A stretch of DNA of 64,000 bases from Cyclina sinensis (GCA_012932295.1 JAAONU010000001.1:3743104-3807103); one strand, 5' to 3'. Positions 47,418 to 59,518 are shown, counted from the first letter of the stretch. Made by a program: numbers and translations. The notes: generated by a model not told the origin, from the letters alone.

Positions 47418-49339
47418 AGTATTTGTTACACTATGCATTCTTGGTGCAGCATTTGTGTGTTTTTATTATTTTATATAAAAGAAAAGTTTCTAATTTTCTA
47501 CATCCCTTTGAACATTTCTCTGGGTAACAGTGCATTGTAGAAGGATATTTGTCAACAATTTATATTAAGAAACTTTTTCACCTTAATCTAATAAAAAACA
47601 ACAAATAAACAAGGAACAACCTATATTTAGAAATGAAATGCATTGTATATGGACTGAATAAATGAGTTTTCCCCAGTAGAAGATATAAAACTAGAGCTAT
47701 CACTGAATGTGATTAATACCCCCACAGAACTGCCTAGTCAGAGGCAGAAGGGAAAATATCGAGTAAGAACTAATATAAGATATAAACAAAAATTTCTGTA
47801 AAACAGAATGGAATACTCTGAAAATTTTCAGCCCAGTGAAAACTCTACTTTTTTACTGCTGTTGAGAAATATAAATGCTGTTGTTACTTTAAATCTGTGG
47901 TTTATTTATTGTCAGGAGTTGGGTAATAAAAGACTGAATTGTAAAAATTGATGTGAGATCTTATGACTTATTAATTGGCTGGGATGAGTTTAACATGTGA
48001 GCCAACTTATTTTATTTAACTTATTGTCAAGCATGACAAACTTAACATCGAGAACGAAAATATGGATAACGTGAAAGTGTGCCCTTGGCCTTTGAGATAT
48101 GTGCATCATCGTGATTTAGTTAAGATTTTGTACTAAGTTATTTGAATATCCCCAGTCAATACTGAAGTTTGAGCTCAGACAAACAGAGCAGCATCCAGTT
48201 TGTAACTGTGTCATGTAAGTATCACCTTGACCTTTCAAGTAGTGATCTAGTGGTACTTGCACAAAACACATTGTGTCTTCATATTAAGGCAAATATTTGT
48301 TTTAAATTACTTTAAGGCAAATACTTGAGAATCCTGCAATCTGTAGTGAAGTTATATAGAGCCCAAACAAGTTTTGCACATGATGATCGACCATTTACGT
48401 GCCAGCGTACTGACTGACCTACAGCATGACAGACTAAGTGATTCCAAAATACTCCACTGCAAGTAGGTAGTGGGAATATAGTTTAGAGTTTCATGAGTTA
48501 AACTTGATGTCCTCAGTTGGACATCTCTAACATTATTCCTATCCTCTGGATGAAACTTCTTAAAGTTTGCAGCGCTAACTGCTGTTGTATCATGATTTCA
48601 CAGGATAAATTACATGATCTGATGATCTGTTCATTTAGTTATTGCCTGCACATTTCTTGAGCATATTGAACTCAGGGTTGCAGAAATTTAGTTCAGTTTA
48701 TTAATGTTCAGTCTTCATTTATAAACAAACAATACTTTGTTAAGTGACATACATATGACTGGAACTCTTAAAAAAACAAAATTGTGGTAATTAAAAAAAT
48801 AACTCACAGAACTTTGACTAAATCTTACTTAACAAAGTATCGCATGGAAATCATCTACCAGTTTGGGATAAATCCTTTGGCTATGATCCCCAGGAGAAAT
48901 TAGATAAAGACATTAGAACAGAGGTCCCATATTTGTTGGCTATTATTTAATTACCATGTGCAAATTTGATTGTGGATCCATTCAGAGAAATCCTCTCTGA
49001 CAGAGGCTTGGCTGATGGAAAGCTTCTGTTGATCCAGATTGTCACAGTGTTAGATATGTTTGATGGGCAGAAGATACTGTTTTGACAATTTGTGCTATGA
49101 AAGTAATAGATATTGGAATTAAATCAAGTGTTTCTGTTTTTTATGTGATAAAAGACTTGCAAAGCAAAGCAGACATGATAAAAGAAGATCTGATTGAAAT
49201 AAAGATGTTTTCAAAAGATTTTATCTGCCTTACACTTGATGGCATGTTACTGCCAGGCTGTAGCTTAAGAAACACAACAGAAAAATGTTATTGTGAAAGA
49301 TAATACAGGCCATTCATGATGCTACAAATATGCATCCGA
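47418..49339. other. Intronic DNA, nothing recognised
   Basis: An ORF at 49082-49303 on the + strand has mixed composition but no splice sites in suitable places and no known domain. No other signal. Confidence 0.35.
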
Positions 49340-50132
49340 CCATGAAGAATTTTCGTAATATCGCATTTTTCGTAGACTCGCATTTTTTATTCATACATGG
49401 TGTTGATACTATCGTAAACTGTTAGTGTTGTTATATATTGTTGTCGTGGTATGTCGGAGTCAGTAAAGACTTAAATAATTAAGAACAACTGAAAATTTGA
49501 TGTCATTTTCATTGCATATTTAAATGTTATCAATCAATACAACTAAAATGCATATATAAAACAATATACAAGTGTACATTGACATAATGTGGTAGGAATG
49601 TAGTACTGAATAGATAGATATGCATGCACTAATGTTACACACTGAATGAGTACACAACCGTTACACTTCAGTTTACACAGTTAAAAGCCTGTAGTAGTTT
49701 TGTATCACACATTTTAAGCAATAAAACTTGTCCAGATTTTATACCGTTAGAAATTTTTGACACGTTATCACTCAAAAAGTTTGTTTAACAATCAAACAAA
49801 CCCACTTGTTGTTTGCAGCATATTGTGCCACTGTTGCTTAAGGACAGCAAACACAAGGCAATCTGCACGAGCAACAAGTATCACTCAGAGAGATGTGAAA
49901 ACACCTGTCTGACTGCGATTCACTATATTACATCTTTATTTCATTGTTAATTACATTATGGGACGGTGATAATTGTTCGCTCAGTTGCATTTTTCGTTAA
50001 ATCGCATTTCGTTAAAATTTGCATTTTATCTTAATTGAATAAAGAAGAAATAAATGATGGGACCGATCACTTCTTTCGTAGTACATCGTTATTTCGTTAT
50101 ACTGCGATTCGTAGCAGTGCGATTGGACTGTA
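49340..50132. mobile_element. Possible decayed pogo-like DNA element
   Basis: The right end reads, on the minus strand, TACAGTCCAATCGCACTGC, followed by ATAACGAAAT. This resembles the CAGT..ATAACGA ends of pogo/Tigger elements with TA targets. The left region near 49350-49400 has related words (TTTCGTAATATCGCATTTTT, CGTAGACTCGC) but not a clean inverted repeat. No transposase ORF. Low certainty. Confidence 0.3.
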
Positions 50133-50358
50133 GCGAATTAAGAAAAATGATAAAACACTATTTTGTATCATTAATCCATGCCCTTTGCCATGAAGTTAGT
50201 GGGTATTTTGTATTTAGCAAGATTAGATCAACCTATGTAAATTGAAATGAAACATATTTGAAAAAAAAAACAACTGTTATTGCTATAAATGTGAGAAATT
50301 GAAGTTAAGTCAGATTGCACCTTATGAAGATTTTGCACACTGATTGGTTTGTTCACTG

Positions 50359-50359
<1 letters not shown>

Positions 50360-50423
<64 letters not shown>
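50360..50423. repeat. (TA)32 microsatellite
   Basis: An uninterrupted TA dinucleotide run of 64 bp. ORFs crossing it on both strands encode Tyr-Ile repeats and are not genes. Confidence 0.98.
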
Positions 50424-50427
<4 letters not shown>

Positions 50428-52858
50428 ATATCATATGATGCACTTCAGAGTACTATGGTTAATTAAACGGACAGAGAGAAAATTATTTAATATTCACCAA
50501 CTAGAATGTTCATTGATATTAACATGCCTACATCTAGTTATGTAACATATGCCAATTATGAGCACAGCAAAAGAGTAAAAGAAGTAAATGCAGATACTTT
50601 TCCCTCTACGGTAATATTGTGCGTTCCTCGAATTGTCTCTGCCATGTAGGCTACTTTGGTTATGTAAATTCATTCACATATCACTTGAAAAAGATACGCA
50701 CCTATCAATATAAAAGCCCAGTTGATTTTCAGATATTTTATGGCATAATCTGGTAACACATTTTGCTCACATTTCCTGCTGCAGTATTCACATATAACTG
50801 GAAAAAGATATACCTGTCAGTAAAAAAATTGCGAGTGATTTTTAGAGATACTGGGTAATTGTATTATATGGGGCATTTGTCTAATAATGAGACAAACCAT
50901 TGAGCTTGAAGTGTTATTAAACAGAAGATTTCAGATATAAATTGTGGAAGCTAGCCATTGCTGTGTTCATTTAAGCTTCAAATTACACAATTATTAACTC
51001 TTCCTGTGTTGGTGTCAACAGTAATAGATACAAGGAAATCAAAATCAATTTCCTGCTATGGCTACTGCCAAATAATTATTGAAGATGATCAGGACTTAGT
51101 GATTTGTGTTAGGCTTTAGAGACACTAAAGAACTACAGTAAAACATGTTTAAATGGCATCTGTAAAGAGTAAACACTTATAATTAAGCAGATCTAGAATA
51201 TATATCCAAAGGAGTCTTCTGTAATAAACATTATATAAATAAAGGGTAACCTTTGATTTGATGAGATATTGCAATGTACTTAAGCTCAATTATTGCCATG
51301 ATAAAATTGTTGCAATGGATGCTGTTACAAGGTCTTGCCTCAACCTTAATGATATATGGGGCTACAAGATGTTGCCTGCATCTCATGTATATATATAAAC
51401 ATCACCATTTATCTTATCAAATGTTTTTGTATTTAGCTGATTGTTCAGAAATACTCTGAGAGTACAGAAAAGATCAAAACTCAAACAAGTTAGGCATAGA
51501 ACTTAAAGATCTAGCTGTTTGGAACCTAACAGAAGCTTTAATTGACAATGCATTCCTAGCTGTGTCATGTTATTTTCAATTTGATCAACTAAAATTAACT
51601 TTGATTTATAAATTAAATGCCAGTTAACATCTTATCATAATCTAGCAAACAGGTGTTTTTCATTTGTAGCAAAATATAAATAGAATAGAGCTGAAAATTT
51701 ATTTGTATGAAGCCATTATAATCTGAAGGGACAGTTTTCAGGTGGGGGGAAAAACCAACAGCAACATCTAAATTTATTGAAGGTTTGTAATAATCTGATT
51801 ATATTTGAATTTTTATATTATTCTTGAATATGGTTACCCTGTCAAACAGCATGAAGACTCTATCTTAAAGGAAGACTTAAATGCTTCAGTACTGGATATT
51901 ATTGAAAAAATACTGATGTTTATGATAGATTGATTAATTTGCCCCTGTGGTACCCTAAAGCTCACAACTTGCCCCTGTGGTACCCTAAAGCTCACTTCCA
52001 GGAAGTTTAGAAGATTCTGTTATGTATGCCCCACTGACATGCAAGCAAGCAATATACAGATCAGTTAATTAAATAGGGAAACTTGAGTGTTAGTTAATTT
52101 ATTATTGATGATATTTATTACATTTTAACATAAATGTTGTGATATTTGCATGTGTCATTCATAATGAAATTGATCTTTTTAAATCCCTTGATTCTTTAAG
52201 TTAATCTACAAAAGAAAACCCCAAGTACTCTTTGACCTTCTTTTCTCTTTTACAAATTGGAGAATGCAATGTTTTTGTTCTTTATTATCATCATCAGAGA
52301 AAAGGTATCGATTTCTGAAGTTCCAGCCAAATAGAACACTGTATGGATATAATTTAAATTTGCATCAGTTTATAGAAGAAAATTCCTTCAAAGTTCAAAT
52401 GTTCCATTACCCAGACAATCTAAAATTTCTCAGAAGTTTGATGTGTGAATATAGTTAGTCACTTTACTGTTAATTCCAAAAACAGCTACATAATGAGATA
52501 TCTTTACCAGACAAAGTTTAAATATAAATGGTGAGAAGACTGTTCCAGGTCTTTTAAATTCACTTTTTGCAAATAAAAGAAAACTTTAGTGTTTTTTTTT
52601 TCTAAAATAGAATAGTTTGATTAAAAATTATCATGCTATTTTCAATACATTTTACCAGAAATCATAGAAATAGGTGTCTTTTTGAGTAACCAGTGGCTGT
52701 TTCGGCAGCAGTTAATGCCAGCATAGGCTTTGTAGATATATCTGTTGTATTGTTACTAAAAAAAGTTAAGAATTTTGAATCAGGCTTATACATGTACCAA
52801 TATTTCAAAAGTGTCAAGATGACTTCCTCAGCCCTAGTTTCTCTTTTTGACCTAACTT
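50424..52858. other. Intronic DNA, nothing recognised apart from a 30-bp duplication
   Basis: AT-rich sequence. Short ORFs at 51274-51459, 52264-52458 and 52662-52868 have no recognisable features. A 30-bp direct duplication lies at 51939-51995. Confidence 0.4.
51939..51995 (+). repeat. 30-bp direct duplication
   Basis: TTGCCCCTGTGGTACCCTAA plus the next seven bases occurs twice, 30 bp apart, without change. It is recent and tandem. Confidence 0.85.
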
Positions 52859-52902
52859 GTAAGCTCACCTGAGCAAATGCTCAGAGTGAGCTATTGTGAT
52901 CA
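52859..52902 (+). repeat. Solo 5' cap of the capped repeat family, copy D
   Basis: The two-part hairpin has outer stem GCTCAC/GTGAGC and inner stem TGAGCA/TGCTCA. CTATTGTGATCAG then appears exactly as in the full elements, and the sequence becomes unrelated. There is no array and no 3' cap. It is either a 5' terminal fragment or an aborted insertion. Confidence 0.7.
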
Positions 52903-53320
52903 GTTTTATTTAGGTAAAAGAGCACAAAGAAAACATGGCAATAACATGATGCATGATATAACAAAAACACTGCATACATACAAATTATAGACCATGTAAT
53001 GCACACCAATACCAGGGATAACACAAAAAAGAAAAAAAAAACATTTTCCTTATTTCCATTGTGGTCCCTTTGGCTTTCTTTAATTGATTCCTACATTTGA
53101 ATGATGCATGCTTGGAAAAGCTATCGTTGACTTTTGTCAGGAAACAGGGGTTCATTTTGATGTCACCAAAAACCAGTCTACAGGTGGCTATATAAATACT
53201 TCTGTTTGTATTGTTTTGTTCTGCAGTTCAGCTATTTAATCCAGCATTAAAATATTAACATAGCATGATTTTCATAAGTTGGGTGAGTGAGTCAATTCCT
53301 TATGATCAGATATTTGGTTT

Positions 53321-54448
53321 TTAGCTCACCTGAGCCTTTGGCTCATGGTGAGCTATTGTGACAGGACTTAGTCCCGCGTCCATCGTCCATCAACAATTTC
53401 ATTCAGACAACATCTCCTCTGAAACCTCTGGGCCAAATTTGATGAAACTTGCCTGGGATGTTCCTTGCATGAAGCTCTACCAAAGTTGTTTAAAGAATTC
53501 AATTCCATCAAGAACTCTGGTTGTTATGGCAACTTAAAGGAAAAACTTTGAAAATCTTCTTGTCTGAAACCACAAGGCCCTGAACCTTAAGATTTGGTAT
53601 GTAGCATTGTCTAGTGGACCTCTATCAAGTTTGTTTAAATTATACCCCTGGGGTCAAGTTTGGTCCCTACCTCGGGGGTCAATTGATTTTACATAGGCTG
53701 ATATAGTGAAACTTAAAAAATTTTCTTGTCTGAAACCACAAGGCCCTGAGCCTTAAGATTTGGTATGGGACATTGTCTAGTGAACTTCTACTAAGTTTGT
53801 TCAAATTATGCCTCTGGGGTAAAATTTGGCCCCACCCAGGGGGTCAATTGATTTTACATAGGCTTACATAGGGAAAACTTTAAAAATCTTTTCTCTGAAA
53901 CGACAATGGCCTGAGCCTTAAGATTTGATATGTAGCATTGTCTAGTGGACCTCTACCAAGTTTGTTCAAATTGTGGTGAAATTTGGCCTCACTCTGGGGT
54001 CATTGATTTTACATAGGCTTATATCTAGGCAAAACTTTGAAAATCTTTTTGTCTGAAACAAAAAGGCCCTGAGCCATAAGATTTGGTATGTAGCATTGTC
54101 TAGTGGACCTCCAGTAAATTTGTTCAAAATCCCCCTAGGGTCAAATTTAGCCCTGCCTCTTTGGTCAGTTGATGTTACCTAGGCTTACATAGGCAAAACT
54201 TTAAAACACCTCTTGTCTGAAACCACAGAGCCTGGAACTTAGATATTTTTAATGGAGCATCAGTTACAGGTCATCTACCACTTTGTTCAAATTACGCCCC
54301 TTGAGTGAAAGTTGGCCCTGGGGGTCACTTGTATTCATATAGATTTATATAGGGAGATATTTAAAAAAGCTTTTGATGTTAGCTCAATATCAGACCCAAA
54401 GGCAAAGTATTCAGGTGAGCGATCTAGGGCCATCATGGCCCTCTTGTT
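53321..54448 (+). repeat. Hairpin-capped array repeat, copy E
   Basis: The 5' cap has outer stem GCTCACC/GGTGAGC and inner stem TGAGCC/GGCTCA with loop TTT. The interior is about five type II units of roughly 165 bp (TTTTACATAGGCTTATAT, TTGTCTGAAACCACAAGGCC, TAGCATTGTCTAGTGGACCT). The 3' end has CAGGTGAGCGATCTA, a GGGCC/GGCCC hairpin and CTCTTGTTG. It is a cleanly bounded, complete-looking copy. Confidence 0.85.
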
Positions 54449-54566
54449 GTTTTTATAGGGAAGATGAGTTTCTTGTTTCATTGATGAATTTGGAAACTTA
54501 CAGCTGATGCTGCAATTCAGATTGTAGAGTGATATTTGGAAACATTGTCTCAAATTGCTTTTGTTT

Positions 54567-55760
54567 TTAGCTCACCTGAGCACAAAGTGCTCAGGCTGAC
54601 CTTTTCTGGTCAGTCTTTGTCCGTCGTCCAGTCCGTCATCAACTTTTCATTCAAACAACATCTCCTCTGAAACCAATTGGCCAAATTTAATGAAACTTGC
54701 CTGGGATGTTCCTTGCATGAAGCTCTGTTCAAATGTTTCTGGTCCATTGCATTTCTGGTTCACTGGAGCTAAAAATAGATTTCAAAAGTTGGATCTTTAA
54801 AAATCTTCTACTCTGAAACCTCAAGGCCTGGAGCTTAGATATTTGGTATGAAGCATCAACTAGTGGATCTCTACCAAGTATATTCAAATTATGACCCTGG
54901 AGTCAAAACTGACCCCACCCCAGGGGTCAGTTGATTTTACATAGATTTATGTAGGGAAAACTTAAAAATCTTCTTGTCAGAAACCACAAGGCCTAGAGTT
55001 TAGATATTTGGTGTGCTGGATTGTCCAGTGGACCTCTACCAAGTTTGTTCAAATCATGGCCCCTGGGTCAAAAAAGGCCCCACCCCAGGGGTCACATATT
55101 TTACATAGAGGTATATAGAGAAAACTTTAAAAAATCTTGTCAGAAACCGCAAGGCCTAGAGTTTAGTTATTTGGTGTGTAGCATTGTCTAGAGGACCTTT
55201 ACCAAGTTTGTTTAAATCATGACCCTTGAATCAAAACTGGCCCCTCCTGGCGTGTGTGTGTGTGGGGGGGTCATTTGATTTTACGCAAGGACTTAAAATA
55301 AAAAAAAAATATAGGGAAAACTTTAAATGTCTGCTCCTCTTAAACACCAAGGGCTGGAACTTCAATTTTTCATTGTTATGTCTCCCAACCCCGCCCTTCT
55401 GATGGAGACATAATTATTGTTTTTGCCCTGGCCATGGGTGTCTGTTTGTCTGTCTGTCTGTCACACTTTGTTTCCTTTCAATAACTTCAGTACCAGTTGA
55501 CCCAGAGCCTTCAAACTTGACACGGTTATTGTCCTTATTGAGTAGAAAAAAAAACCTTTTGTTTTTTGGGTCAGTTAGTGAAAGGTCAAGGTCAGAGGGA
55601 CCTCTGGAGTGAAAAGCGTTTCCACCCAGTGACAGGAGTACCATTTCACCCAGAGCCTTCAAACTTCATAGGATGATTGCTTTTACTAAATAGAAGAACC
55701 ATATTGTTTTGGGGGCTAGTATGTCAAAGGGCAAGGTCAGAGGAACCTGTAGAGTGAACA
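54567..55760 (+). repeat. Hairpin-capped array repeat, copy F (3' end missing)
   Basis: The cap's inner stem is TGAGCAC/GTGCTCA with loop AAA; the outer right arm is mutated to GGCTGACC. Type II units run from about 54790 to 55330 and type III units from about 55440 to 55760. It stops without the 3' cap. It lies about 120 bp after copy E in the same orientation. Confidence 0.8.
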
Positions 55761-58175
55761 TCATGTTACAAATTTAGCAACAAGCAACATTTTGACTTTA
55801 AAATTCTTATAATTTAACTTTAAAATTCTTATAATTTCCCTTAAGTCTTATAAATGCTAATTTGTGCCACCTAAAAGAAAGAAAGGAAGAAATCAGAAGA
55901 AAAATCAGATCAACTTTCAATGTTTCTGCCTGTTGTGTACAGTTAGAGACTGTAGAATGAAAATTTAATTCTCTTAAACTTGTTGAATAGGAAGTCATAA
56001 AAAAAGAAAATAACACTTCTGTTTGTCTCAGAATTTCCGTCAGGGCTACTTAGGGAACTGTTTCCTCTGTCTCCAAAAAAAGTTAAAAATATACATAAAA
56101 TACAAGAAAAAGTTACCAATTAATATTTTGGAGTTGCTGTGCTTAACAAGAAATGGTGCAGAAATGAAACCAGATAAAATGTCATCTAGTCATCTGTTAT
56201 AACTTACGGTGTCAAAATTTTCATGTATTCCATCTTATTTCCTACAAATGAATATAATGTAATATCCCAAAGGGGTAGATTTTCCTTCAAACTGAAAGTG
56301 GTTTCCATGGTAACCAGGAATTACTTGACAAGTGACAATAACCAATCTTAATATGTTTATTGCCTGCAAGGTGACAGCATAATGTAAAATCTAACATTAC
56401 GAGCACACCAGAGACTCCTGCTAAAACTGTAACCGGAGAGACTGAACAGTTCTGAGATTTTTTCCAATATATAGTAACCACTTTAATGCTGGCAATCTTC
56501 TTAGAATGAAATTCTTCTTTTCTGTCTCTCCTGTAACAATGAATGTATTATATTGTAAGGAGTGTCCCTGTAAATTTATGGAAAGGTTAATTAATAATTA
56601 AAAAAAAAAGTCTAGCAATATTATTTTATATTCACATTACTACTGAGCATTGGTTTGAATAAGAAAAAAATGCACAAGACATTTAAGGAAAGCTTTAGAC
56701 ATTGTACAAAAGGTTTAAGCTGGTTAATATTTCCACCTGTTTTTTAGGCATTTTCATTAAGAATTGATCTTTTTAGTATGTTACCGACAGGTAACCATGC
56801 AATTTTTGGAACTCTGGTTATGTGAGAAAATTCTTACATGCATGACTTTCCATGAAAATTGCTATGTCAATGCCTGCAGGATTTCATTGATTTATTTTAC
56901 ATGAAACCAGAATTCTTTATATTAAGAAATGTTGAATAAAAAATCATGTCTGTGCAGAGGACATTTTGGCTTAACATCACTTGGAAAAAGATGTACTGAG
57001 ATTTTTATGTAATATCTACTATCATTTACTGTTTGAAGAGTCAGCTTATGCCAGAAGTGTAGAGCAGTAATCTTCTACCAAAAATACCAAATCCTTTCTG
57101 GAATGCTTAATAAACATTCAGTTTTTGTCATGCAGAAAAAAAAAAACATTTCATATTGGTCTTTCATTTAAAACTGTATTAACTTTTAAAGATTTTAGGT
57201 AAAATAAATGAGTTAATTCTTTCAGAAATGAGTGCACTAAGTAGCTTTTCTCACTCATTTAGTTGTGTCAACAAGGCCTTTGATTAAGCCAAAGAAGATA
57301 AACATTTGTCTGATTGAGAATATGAATGGTAAGACTGACTGGGAAATGATGATATATGGAAGCCACCCTTCCATGGTCTTTTCAGATATATAACAAGAGC
57401 CAGATATGCTGTATAGATCTCTGAAGAAAGCAATCACTGTTCTGTCATCAATCATAATAGGTCTGATGGGATCCATTGATACATACCATTACTTTTTCTT
57501 CTGCCAGACAAAATGAATTTCTGAACTTTTCTGAAGTTTATTTAGGAATCTGTAAATGTTACTTAACATTCTTTTTAACTTCACTATTCACTGTTCAAAG
57601 AATTGTGAGAGCTATACTACTCACCCCTGGCATTGGTGTTGGCATTGGTCTTGGTTAAAGTTTTTATGAAAGGATTAAATATCTTGCATACTATACTATC
57701 AAAGATATTTGCTTCAAACTTCACAGGTTTACTTTCTGTAACAAGGTGTATAACTTACAAGTCACGTAACTCTGTAAAAAGTAATTTCAGAGTTACGCCT
57801 ATATAAAGATTTAGAAAATCTGGTTTGAAGTTTTTGACTGTATTGCGTATCTCACCAGTCATTGAAGATACCTGTTTGGAAACTTCACATGTGGGTTTGA
57901 ATCATTGGTCAAGGTCGTCACTTTGCAAGGTCAGATAACTCATACCTGTTTTTATAAATTTGTCTCCCCCTTTTGGACCTAAAACTGTGTCTATCTCCAC
58001 AACCAATAAAGATGTTTAAAGCTTTATACACTTTAAAGTCCTAAGCCTAAATCTTTGAACTAGGTTTGATAACTCTTACCTGTATAGTTAAAAAACCATT
58101 TCATTAAGTTTGAACAAAGAGATGTTCTGAATTGGCTGTTTCAAATGTCAAATTTAATCTACTATATAATTTCAG
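55761..58175. other. Last part of PKC intron 3, no repeat or gene recognised
   Basis: AT-rich; ORFs at 55807-56016, 56287-56481 and 57255-57476 on the minus strand are chance frames without domain signatures. A degenerate stretch at 57660-58080 has array-like phrases (TCAAACTTCACAGGTTTAC) but no clear period. Confidence 0.35.
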
Positions 58176-58284
58176 GCTACCAATCTACACAAGTTCAAAG
58201 TGCACACTTATGGAAGTCCAACATTTTGTGACCAGTGTGGTTCTTTACTGTATGGTCTAATACACCAGGGTCTCAAATGTGAAG
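58176..58284 (+). CDS. Conventional protein kinase C, coding exon 4 (109 bp), start of C1B
   Basis: Encodes residues 86-121 plus one base: the short hinge ATNL, then C1B from His90, with [20 protein letters not shown] and [12 protein letters not shown]. Zinc ligands His90, Cys103, Cys106 and Cys120 are present; the others must be in exon 5. Tyr111 is C1 position 22. Acceptor AATTTCAG, donor GAAG|GTAAGG, phase 1. It is three bases shorter than I recall for the vertebrate exon (112 bp), the loss falling in the hinge. C1B binds diacylglycerol or phorbol esters in the membrane. Exon 5 (the rest of C1B) was searched for to 64000 and not found. Confidence 0.96.
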
Positions 58285-58395
58285 GTAAGGCACATTAGGA
58301 TGTTTTATTCAACTGATGTTTTCTTTACAAACAGCTATTGTACTATTTAATACTGTTTGTTAAAATGTAAGTCCTGTTTTGCTTATGGGTAATAA

Positions 58396-58422
58396 GGGGG
58401 CAGTGAGGGATGGGGGAAGGGG
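58396..58422 (+). promoter_or_regulatory. Potential intronic G-quadruplex
   Basis: Four G-runs on the sense strand (GGGGG, GGG, GGGGG, GGGG) with loops of 6, 2 and 2 bases fit the G3+N1-7 pattern. It lies about 112 nt after the exon 4 donor, close enough to influence splicing if it folds in RNA. No functional evidence. Confidence 0.4.
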
Positions 58423-58699
58423 AACAAGTTATTGTAATGCATAAATTTTGCCTTGTTAAATTATGAAGTTTTATAGATAGTAATGGCTGAAATACAATAG
58501 ATAAAGAAATCAGTTATTTTTTGACAGGATAATTTCATATAAGTCTTGCAAGTATACAGAAGGTGAAGAAAATCATTACAGTTGCCCTAGACTTAGTATC
58601 CATGTTGTATTTGAAGTATCACAAAAAATTGTTTAAGCTGTGAGAGCAAGTTTTGTGAAAATATTCTCAGTCTCAGTCTTACAAGTATGAAACAAAATC

Positions 58700-58800
58700 A
58701 TAAGTCTTTACTCATGCTCAGACATCAAGCCCACTTTTGGCTAGGATTTGTACCCAGACCTTTCTTAACCAGAAGCAAAGGCTCTTGAATTGAGTTGTTG
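58700..58800 (-). mobile_element. tRNA-like SINE remnant, minus strand
   Basis: On the minus strand TTGCTTCTGGTTAAGAAAGG is followed by a box B-like GGTACAAATCC. Without a body or target duplication this is only a weak call. Confidence 0.3.
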
Positions 58801-58849
58801 AAAAAAAGTTCTCAAAAATGATTGAGAGTAAGTGTAGTTACAAGTATAT

Positions 58850-59415
58850 TTGATGTGTTCTGGTCGACTGATTTTAAGTGGAGTTATGCCCCTTGATTTG
58901 TCTAAATTTGAATACATTTTGGCTTACCTCAATACCCGCTTTTAGGAAACTTGACAGGGATGATTATAGGCAAAAGTAGTAATGCATTTTTATGCTCCTG
59001 GAGGGATGGCACGTACTCTGTGTGTTTGTTTGTCATGAAATTGTAACTGCTTGAGGCCCCGCCTGGGGCGTTGGGCAAGGCATTCATTCGAAAGTAGCAC
59101 TTGTTTTCGCCTTGTTCTAGCTGGATGATTATTAGTAAAATTACAGCCCTTGATTTGTCAAAAGTTGAGTATAGTTGGGCTTATCTCCATAACTGCTGGT
59201 TAGATTGATAAAACTTCACAGCAATGATCATTAGCAAGTGTAGTTACGCATATTATTGGCTTATATTGGTCAGATGATTTTTTGTAGAGTTGCAGCCCTT
59301 GATTTGTCCAAATTTGAATACAGTTGGGCATTATCTCCATAACCGTTGGTTGGATTTTGAGGAAATTTCACAGCAATGATCATGACCAAATGCAGTTATG
59401 CATATTATCAGGGTG
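58850..59415 (+). repeat. Array-bearing repeat fragment, about 150-bp units
   Basis: CCCTTGATTTGTC recurs near 58892, 59148 and 59298, with ATCTCCATAACYGYTGGTT and CACAGCAATGATCAT in each unit. A head CTCCTGGAGGGATGGCACGT sits at about 58998, related to the head at 6884. Copy G of the capped family follows about 100 bp later. Confidence 0.5.
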
Positions 59416-59518
59416 TTCCTGTTAGATTCTTTTGTATTCTTCATGGTAAATGACATGAAGGGAGACATATCTTTTTCTCAAAAACAATCCCTAATTAACA
59501 GGTATTTATGCTGCAATT

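Larger units (their letters stand above)
30731..58175 (+). other. PKC intron 3 (about 27.4 kb)
   Basis: Bounded by GTAAGT and TATATAATTTCAG, phase 0. It separates the two C1 fingers. It contains most of the minisatellites and four capped repeats described separately. No further exon with a domain match was found in it. Confidence 0.85.

Noticed and set aside
50228..50545. Tyr-Ile repeat ORFs on both strands
   Set aside because: Translations of the TA microsatellite.
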